DNA from: Thereva unica | Lineage: Eukaryota > Arthropoda > Insecta > Diptera > Therevidae | Assembly (NCBI GenBank): GCA_949987705.1 | Contig: OX465281.1 | Location: forward strand, 31,790,942-31,854,941 | Direction of reading: 5' to 3' | DNA: 64,000 bases | Made by a program: the position numbers and the translations under genes | Shown: positions 56,091 through 64,000 of the stretch, piece by piece | Numbering within the stretch: the first letter of the stretch is position 1 | Layout: each line of letters begins with the position of its first letter | Notes under the pieces: generated by a model | Told to the model about the DNA's origin: nothing | The model's input: only the letters and a program-made list of their open reading frames with translations | The model's database searches: none

Positions 56091-57714
56091 TCTAGATAAT
56101 ATAATGCTAACCAGATCAATAAAAAAAAGGAGTATTTTAGAAGCAGTCACAAGTCACAACGCAATCACAAGTGTGCAGTCAATCTCAACTTAAGACGATT
56201 TGGTATTCTAACTTTGCAGTCACAATTTTAACAATCCGCAAACAGTTACAACTGCTAGATATCACAGTTGTGGAGGTAATAAATAGTAGGCCACAAGAGT
56301 TTAAAAGGCAGGTTTCTAGCATATTTTTTCGACACACAACCAGCTTCGATGATAAGTGCTCGGACCCATACCCACATACCCTCTGCCTTACAGAATTAAT
56401 ATTTTCGGGCGTACGTTGGGTTGTCTACGTTTCGCCCATACTTTGCTTTATCCCATTGCATAAATACAAATTCATCGTTAGAAGTGAATTATTTAATATT
56501 TTTGTTATGACTGGGGGCTTACAATGCCAAAACATCTGATAGTCACAAGTATAGTTACACACTCTCACTGACCAGCACGAGTCTCGAGGCTTGTGACCTA
56601 GAACTTGTCACAATTTAGAATACGGGGTAAATGGTATATTTATAACCAATCTTAGCTAATTTAAATATTGAATTTTAACAGGGCATTTCTTCTTCTTTTT
56701 TGAATAAGTCATCAGGCCCATTTCACCTCTGGCTCCATTTTGTTTGTAGAATCTTGACTTATTTGGTTTATAAAGATACTAAGCACAGTTCAATCCCATC
56801 ATACTAAGGCCTCATATATATTACCAATGCATAGTTCATGTGGTCAAGAGGATCACAGATATCTGTACTTTCTACTTGTCAGATTGTCTATGCGTTCCTC
56901 CCAGTGCAATTTGGCATCTATTCCAATCAAAAAGCACCAGCTAAAGACCTAATCAACTGAAGGGTTCCATGTTTTTAATTGGTATTGCTATGAGAAACAA
57001 GATCGCCTTTGTACACCAGAACGAATCATTTTTTGGCAAAGAAATTCATCTACATTTAGACACAACAGAAGCAATACTTGTTTCCTATAGCTCAAGATAA
57101 GAACCATTAGAGACAGCTCGAGATAAATGACCATGAGTTTGCTAATTCTCAACATAGAGAAAATTCAGTCTTATCTCTGACTCAACAACTTTCTTCATAG
57201 AAGCTCAGACAGACAACTAAAAGGGGAACGCAGGAGGTTTATCTGGTTTTGTTCTATCTAACTGGTAATTTCCAATATCGATCTGCTCTTCTGACTAACA
57301 CAGCTTGAAAATGAACGGTTTGAGAGAATAGGAAGGACTTATTCGATTTTTTCAAGTCACCACAAGGGATTTGTGTTTTCGCAGTAAGAACGGCAAAGCT
57401 TTTGGTGGTTCATTCCTTATTATATCCAGTCTATATTATCGTCTGTTTCAATTGAAACAAGCCTTGATCCACTGCAAAGTATCATTTTTTGTCGAAAGAT
57501 AAATTGAAAGAATCAACTATTTTCAATTATAATTACCTCAAAACGTAATTTATGTGTATACATAACAATCTAAATAATTTACAAAAAATCTCACATGAAT
57601 GAATTTTTATAATACTATTCCCAAAGCATCACGAGCTCTTTAAGACTCATTGGACTTTAAGTCTAAAAATTTTTGCAGTTATTAAACCAATTATGGAACA
57701 AAGCGTATCCTTTT
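56091..57714. other. No identified feature
   Basis: A 122-codon frame at 56171-56539 has no recognised domain. The CACAAGTCACAACGCAATCACAAGTG string at about 56147 also occurs near 53998, a short dispersed repeat. Confidence 0.35.
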
Positions 57715-59230
57715 TTAAGTACTAGAAAGCTTGTCCTCCTTTTTAGAATACATTATTTCACTCAAGCTGAGTTGCCTGTATGGGAATAGCCCCAGATGTT
57801 CTGTTGCTGCTGGCCCATGGACAAAGACTTCACAAAAATTTAGGTCGTCAGCAACTTTATGAGGAACGAAGGAGATTTGGTCCAGGATGGAAGCATGAAA
57901 CATTTTTTGACGGCATCAAAAAAGGATGCAAGCGACGAGTTGTTGAAGGAGAACATGAAAAATTGTTTTGGAAAACTAAATGAAAAAGTTTTCTTTATTA
58001 ACGCTTCTTTTGGGGTAATTTGTGCATTTTTGCTCGATGGGGGGTTATTAAAATTAAGTTTTTCATAAATTTTGGACAACATTATTAAGTTCTTAGCAGT
58101 GGCATAATGCCATATCAACTACCGGGAGCCGACTACGGGTTCGATTTAAAGCAGCGGCATAATACTTCATCTTTTCACAATTAACAATCTGCCGAGTAAA
58201 CGTAAGAATGTTGTTTACCGATAAATAAGGTATAACACAATCTACACTGAAATTGCCTTAAGAGACTCAAAAAATATCTTAAGAGCATTCTTCTTTTCGG
58301 AGAACAAAGATGTGACATCAATGGACATAATCCTCTATAAATTTGCTTATGTATATGTTTGGCCTGCGCAGACCAAATCGTAAGCATTGAAAAATGAAGG
58401 CAAAACAAAATACATTGTGCATCGAGTCATTCACATAGCTAAAGTCACTAATAGCAGCCATTAACATCGCGGAGCTAGAAATACGTAAACGGCTACTAAA
58501 AATCAGCAAAAACTGTTAAAGTCATCAAGTCTTCAAATTCAAGCTGCTTTGGCGAATTCAGTCGTCTAAGCGTTAAGATATCCGAATACGATCTCTGACG
58601 ATAAGGCTTGATCATCTTCAGCGACATGAGGCTTTGGTAGATTAGGGATAGAAGGTAGGTAATATTGGATGGAATCCCAATAGGTAACATTTCGTGTAGC
58701 CGTTGGTAAACCTTTCACGGTTGGGATTTATGTTTCCGTAGCAAGAACCACAAATTTTTTGCTGGTACCATCTAACCTGAGAATAGTCTACCTCATCCCG
58801 TTTTCTCTTAATAGAGTGCAGGACTCGCGAAGTATATAGGTGTGTTGAAGAACATCTTAAGTATTCCTTAGTTCGCATTGTTGGCACTGTTCTATCAACG
58901 TGCCCGCTATTCCCAGAAGAAGCAACTACTGTACCAATTTTGGTTTTCGCAGGAATATAGTGGCCAAAATCAATGACATGACGAATGTTATCCCAGTTTC
59001 ACCGAATGCATCGAAAAAAATAAGACACTGATTGGTTCAATGCATCTTGAACGTATTCACGATCCAATTCTAGTTTGAAAGCGTCGTTCATTCCACGATA
59101 TGGCGTTGGTATTTCTAACTGTCTAACAAACTGCCGTACATGAGGTAACCCATGTCTTCGATCAAAAGCGAAACCTTGTTATAAATCTACCCATTCTTGA
59201 CTTGGATATACACAAACAATATTGCTTTCA
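57715..59230 (-). pseudogene. Unidentified coding relic, several frames
   Basis: Minus-strand frames look protein-like: one of 81 codons at 58887-58642 (with CSSTHLYTS and CGSCYGNIN stretches) continues, by frame change, from a stretch at about 59180-58980 rich in conserved-looking aromatic and proline residues. Further frames lie at 58.5-57.7 kb. Stops and shifts prevent a single product. I cannot assign the family with confidence. An old viral-derived structural gene is one possibility, a transposon gene another. Confidence 0.3.
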
Positions 59231-59273
59231 CGTTTCTCATTTCCCAATGAGTTCGTTTTCAAGCAAATTGAGA

Positions 59274-59598
59274 TTTTTTTATGTGGACTAGAGGCTAAGG
59301 AAAGGTCCTTTATACTATTGACAATTTATTTTCTTCGTAAAGAGTGCAATTTCGAACAGCAGCTCTTGTCGGGAAGAAAGGAACTGCCACAACCTAGCCG
59401 CTCTGACATCGGGACATCGAGAAACAATTCGTTGGAGTCACATGCCTGAAACGAGTTGAATCTCATCAACCAACCGATGATATGCCTTTCGGTGGAGCGG
59501 GTAAAAGCGAAAGCATGTGGGGTTGCCGGGATTCAAACCTGGGACCTCTGGGATGGTAGCCAGACGTGTTACTGCCTAAGCTGCCTAGGCCCCTGACA
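59274..59598 (-). repeat. SINE copy 3, complete with tail
   Basis: Leftward from about 59598: A-box region (GCCTAGGCAGCTTAGGCAGTAAC), B-box (GGTTTGAATCCCGG), core (GATGAGATTCAACTCG), then GCTAGGTTGTGGCAGTTCC, GAGCTGCTGTTCGA, and the LINE-A-like terminus (TATAAAGGACCTTTCCTTAG...CACATAAAAAAA). The pyrimidine stretch present in copies 1 and 2 is mostly missing, giving about 325 bp. It abuts the decayed Helitron Rep gene. Confidence 0.8.
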
Positions 59599-59609
59599 GT
59601 GCCCAGCAT

Positions 59610-61080
59610 CCATATCATTGACAGTTCAAATGATGATTCGAATGATGTTGACCCACGAACATTAACCAGCAACCACCGCAAGTAGCAGCATTCGTTATTC
59701 TTCGAAAGAACTGTGTAAATGCGACCAATAGAGCGCACATCCGGATGGTTAGGAACGGCATCGCTTTGATTCCAACGCTGAAATTTCTTCAATGAAGTGT
59801 TCCAGGTGTAATAACGTGGCATCTCAAAATAGAGCAACATTCGTAAAAATGAATCGCTTTGGCAAATCGAAAAATAACTGATCAGTGTTGTCGCTTGAGG
59901 TGTTTCAGCACGTTGAGCAACATTCGATGCATTAAAATAAACTCGTTGACCATTCTCCAGATGCACTCCCAAATATATAACGGTTGGACGACGTTCATGA
60001 ATAGCAAATGATAAATGATATGATGATAAACGCCAAATCGCCCCATTGCAGTTCATATATCGACCAACTTGATAATGCGCGATTGTTTTCCTTGGGAATT
60101 TGAAAGCCAATCCAAACATCTAGTATTTACACTAAAAATACGTATTTACAGGCGTAACCACAAGATTTAATTATAGATAACTGATAATTCGAACTTCTAT
60201 TTGTCACTCCTCTATTCCACTCGCCTTTTCCGCTTATAGTGGATAAACAACTACCGAAACGTGAGCACACATACCAAACAAGAATCTCATTACGCTAAAA
60301 TTCGTCGAGGGCACTTCCTGTAGTTCTATATCCTAAGGACATTTTCGCAAGACAGTGTTACTTGGGTCGTACGCCGCAACATTCTTCGAGACAAGACGTG
60401 AATTTACGGCACGAATACAAGCCCTCCACTCGCAGCCGAAATCAAGGCGCGAAAACCATCCACACTCGTATTCGCGCTTGTTCTCGGGTGTTCACGGCGT
60501 TGAAGCCGCCTTAAGGTACACACAGATTGGCGCGGAGGTCGTGACGGCGGCCGCCTGCAAGAGAATTTCTCATACATTTAACTTCTTCTCGCCTCCTGCC
60601 CATTGTGTTAGCAATTATGGTGGTCCGTCTATTTTAAACGTTTTTCCAGTCGCCGCCTTCGCCGCGCGAATCTACTTGTGCCTATAAAGTTTTCGTTGAG
60701 GCCATGAACATTTTAGCGCTTGAATTAACAGCCTGCCGTTCTATGGGTGTCTTTAGTGGAGATACATGTTTTCTATCAATTTAACACTCTTTGTTGAGGA
60801 AAAAAATTACGTGCTATTTTCCGAGACCCTCTCTACCCCACGTGAGATTCGGCTTGACCCTCTATCCCCCCCATAAAAGCCTCACGTAATTAATCGACAA
60901 CCCATATCGCTGCCTTTCGTTACATATTTGCAGATGTATTTGACTGACTTCATTGAATTGTAATACCCAACGAATGTTTTGGAAAGAAGTGGCAAATACG
61001 TAACAATCCACGAGTTGTTCTGAATGGAAATTTGTGAAAACTCGAAAAAAATGCTGAAACTCAGCAATCAATTATCAATC
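59610..61080 (-). pseudogene. Helitron Rep/helicase polyprotein fragment
   Basis: Minus strand 61067-60906 reads NNSWIVTYLPLLSKTF and SVKYICKYVTKGSDM. After an insert (60120-60902) 60119-59640 continues with FGLAFKF..., VGRYMNCNGAIWRL, SFAIHERRPTVIYLGVHLENG, YFEMPRYYTWN, KKFQRW, IGRIYTV and CCYLRWLLVNVRGSTSFE. These are the standard stretches of the Helitron Rep region that precedes the PIF1-like helicase. The helicase and the HUH nuclease motif are not present. The N- and C-terminal parts are lost and the gene is split, so it is non-functional. The frame from 60119 is otherwise open for about 170 codons. Confidence 0.8.
60120..60902. mobile_element. 783-bp insertion of unknown type inside the Helitron Rep gene
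   Basis: The Rep protein reads through ...GSDM and FGLA... if this segment is removed. CAT at 60117-60119 is repeated at 60903-60905, consistent with a 3-bp target duplication. The ends (CTAGTATTTAC... and ...ATTAATCGACAACC) are not inverted repeats. The interior is GC-rich at 60.35-60.68 kb and has a 110-codon frame (60355-60687) with no recognised domain. Confidence 0.6.
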
Positions 61081-64000
61081 TCTCAGTCCAACAATCTACA
61101 GGACTTATGTGAAAATCTTTTAAAATTATATATGGCTTTTTTTGTTAGACTTCACCAATGTTAACATGTAAGAATCTTATTCCTGAAACTCCAAGTTTCC
61201 TATTCGTAGTCAATATTAATTAATATGGGACAAATGTATGTCACTATATTTTCAACAACAAATAAATTTCAATAATACTAATCAACCGACTCCAAATAAT
61301 GTCTAAATTAATTTTGTCACACCTTACATAGTCAATATTACGAATATAATTTTTACTACTAGCATAACACACCTCCATGGAATGTCTGCCCACCAGATGT
61401 TTTTCCCAAAAAAAGACCAAACACAAAAATGCAAATTTAATTGAATTTTCTTTGGAATACCTACGCATCTTCATCGGTCATGGCAGGCGTGCTCGAAGTA
61501 AAGAATAAAAAAATAAAAATAAATAAATAAATGAACGAAGAAGAGATGTCACACATAGGCGTTATATGTAGTTCAACAAACTAATCGCAAACATAAAAGT
61601 CGACATGTTGTATGCTGACAGTTATCGCATGTCCAAGTTTAGATATATGTAAGTTGTCTTCTCTCTAAAAACTGGTTACGCAACTGTTGTGTTGTATAGT
61701 CGTCGTCGTTCCTCCATGGATACAGGTGAATATAATTAATATATACAAACATCCAGGCTATGCACCTGATCAGAATTGCGAATATTTTCGTCTTCACTTT
61801 GATCTGTTCATCATCATCGTTTGGTCTCTTTTTACGACCTGTTTCCGTAAACGCGAGTGAAAACTTGTTTACGTTTTGGAGCACCAGAAGCCAGCAGCAG
61901 AAGCTAAGATTCACCTGGCCTCAAAATCTGTGCCTCTTTTATAATTTTCTCCCAGAAATCGATGAACGGTTTAATGACCTCCACACAATATTTTACTCCA
62001 ATAATATGTTTTTTTTTATCGTACCTGAGAATTTATAAGACAACAACAGCGCCAATGGAGGTAAGGAACGTGATTGTAACTGTACAAACAATTACAGAGA
62101 TCGCATATGGTCAGGTCTAAAGAGTCGTCATTATATCAAAACAACCGGCAATTCTATCTATGCACACCTGAGTCGAGGTGATTGATATGTTGGCAATTCA
62201 TCAACGTGGAATCGTCTTCGATTCACGCAATGTAAAAAAAAAAAACAATAACAGCAGAGACGTAACAACGATTCGAGGGGGTCATTATTCTGACATCGGC
62301 ATACCAAAGAGAGTCTTCCACCGATAAAAAAATATGGATACCTGGTGGATACCTGGACGATACCTGGTGTTTATCATATCGCTTCGAAACTAGTTATTTG
62401 GAGATTTATGTTGGTTTTTTCCTAATTGAATTCGGCTCTTGTCCGAGGGGGTATAATGCACCCTGGCCGAACGTTTCTGGCCCAGTATAATTAGACCTAA
62501 ACTTTACCTTAGAGATTAAGATGTCACTTGAAATTTATCTTCAAACTTTTTTGTACTACTTAAAAACTGGATAAATTTTTTTTTGTTAATCTTAAATCTT
62601 CTACGATTATTCCACGCATAATTAATGATAATTCCAATTAGATGCCATTATCGCGACTTGGAACTGGTTTACTTTCGAGAAACAAGTCTTTTCGATAACA
62701 GTTCGACAAGAAAAACAAATTTTGATTAATCGGTTCGCCCAAAAATTCATCGATAATTTGTTTTAATCAAAAATACTACCTTTACTACATACATAAATAC
62801 TGTATTTAAATCAATCCCAAACTCCATCGATTTGTTAATCGATTATCGTGACTTGCTCTGCCGCTTCCTACCTCCGCCTATGGAAATGTGACGAGGAATG
62901 CATTTTTGACACTGAGGAATTTTTTCGGAAAAAGATTCGATCATCGAATGAATATTCATGGCCACGACGAAGCTCCATTGGAAATAATCGTCTATAAATA
63001 AAGGTTAATTAGGCACAAACACTTTTGATAAATCTCGATGAAATTTAATATTTCTGACCACACTCAAGTCTCGGACGACGCCATTAGCCGTGTGTGTGTG
63101 CTTGAAGAACGCCTCTCCCAGCAGGTAATCAGGTCAAGGGATCTGCATAGACACCACCACTACAACAGAACGCTATAATTGCTTAATTCAATATCACCTA
63201 GGACTTATTTTCTGGATTAAATTTCGTGTTGCTTAGCTACAATCTCGGCTTTTCACAATAATTAATCGAATTAGCATCCTTTGGTCAGATGTTGGGCTGT
63301 GATAGAGGATAGAGCCATTAAGTGTCCTTGCAGTGATTGCTAAGTACCAACACAGTCGCACATGGAATTGCTTCTATGTTTCGGTTATTATCCTGTCATA
63401 ATTTTGCGCAAGGAGGACAATCTGTTGTGTTGGGTTTATCGGAGCATCTAATTAGTCATTTCGTTCTCTGGTGGATCTAGAAGGACTCTGTAGGAAAAAT
63501 TGGCTCATCCTGAAAGTTGTTTGTCCTGGTAGAAGTATGTTCTGGACTAATTATATTGGGTTGTGTTGATTGCAAGTAGTTTGTTGGGTAGTTAAGTTCC
63601 TAATATTTTTAATAGATGGATGGATAGATGGTGGATAAATAGTAGTTAACGATAGCTTGAGACCTCTCCGTGGTGCAGTGTAGATATTAAAGCACCAAAC
63701 CCGAGTTTGGCCGTAGACAGCGAAGTGAACGGACGTGTGCTGGTCCGGTCCGTCAAACACGCCTCGTTGAAAACAAAATAAATTCGAAAAAAAATTTTTT
63801 CTTTTAGTACAGTCAATATGCAACGAAAAGAGGCTTGCGCTCCGAAAAATGACAAACCGACATTTGACCTTGAAAGTCGTTAGGGGGGCGTGTCAGGAGC
63901 CTACTGAAAAATTATGAAAGTCGCGGTGCATGCAGATTTTGAGAAATTCAAAAATTTAATAAAAAAATTTTGAAACGCGTTTTTCTCAGAAAGTATAGGT
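61081..64000. other. No identified feature
   Basis: AT-rich. Short frames only. GATACCTGG recurs three times near 62337-62367. Nothing resembles a known element or host gene. Confidence 0.4.

Overview
The window looks like a piece of a large, repeat-rich insect genome, most likely dipteran. I infer this from the transposon mix (BEL/Pao with a tRNA-Phe primer site, CR1/jockey-group, R1/I-group and RTE-like LINEs, Helitrons, gypsy and several MITE types), from the moderate AT-richness, and from a candidate 60-bp intron. I recognise no conserved host gene, true tRNA, rRNA or CRISPR array. Nearly everything that can be identified is transposable-element sequence of different ages, often nested.

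Layout. 1-1969 (-): a long uninterrupted LINE reverse-transcriptase frame running off the left edge. 2291-5010 (-): a 5'-truncated LINE (called LINE-A here) split by a tRNA-derived SINE. 5.2-5.65 kb: a long fold-back around a 12-bp repeat. 7626-8801: a non-autonomous Helitron carrying a ~128-bp minisatellite. 11897-12003: a perfect 46-bp hairpin. 14.06-14.63 kb: a possible small spliced gene. 14678-20357 (-): a complete BEL/Pao retrotransposon with identical LTRs, an intact 1765-codon polyprotein and a 5-bp target duplication. 21101-23150: two identical 914-bp direct repeats. 23.15-25.2 kb: an R1-like LINE relic, then a SINE with a hAT-type MITE inside its tail. 30.3-32.3 kb: a broken gypsy element. 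32904-33388: a MITE flanked by TTAA. 33542-35783: a young 5'-truncated RTE-like LINE with a 12-bp target duplication and an open frame. 39-47 kb: RNase-H-bearing LINE relics, a second perfect hairpin and another MITE. 49.3-50.6 kb: the endonuclease half of an RTE-like element. 54-56 kb: LINE-A and I-like relics. 58.6-61.1 kb: an unidentified coding relic, another SINE copy and a decayed Helitron Rep gene that itself contains a 783-bp insert. 61.1-64 kb: no recognised feature.

How the parts relate. The clearest biology is a SINE/LINE partnership. The SINE family has a Pol III-type head with A and B boxes, a conserved body, and a 3' tail resembling the 3' end of LINE-A, which suggests that it used LINE-A's machinery. 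A second LINE-A copy at 54.5 kb preserves the empty site of one SINE insertion and so fixes its ends exactly. BEL/Pao and the RTE-like insertion are the youngest elements; gypsy, most LINE fragments and the Helitron Rep gene are dead. Large AT-rich stretches between these elements hold nothing I can identify.
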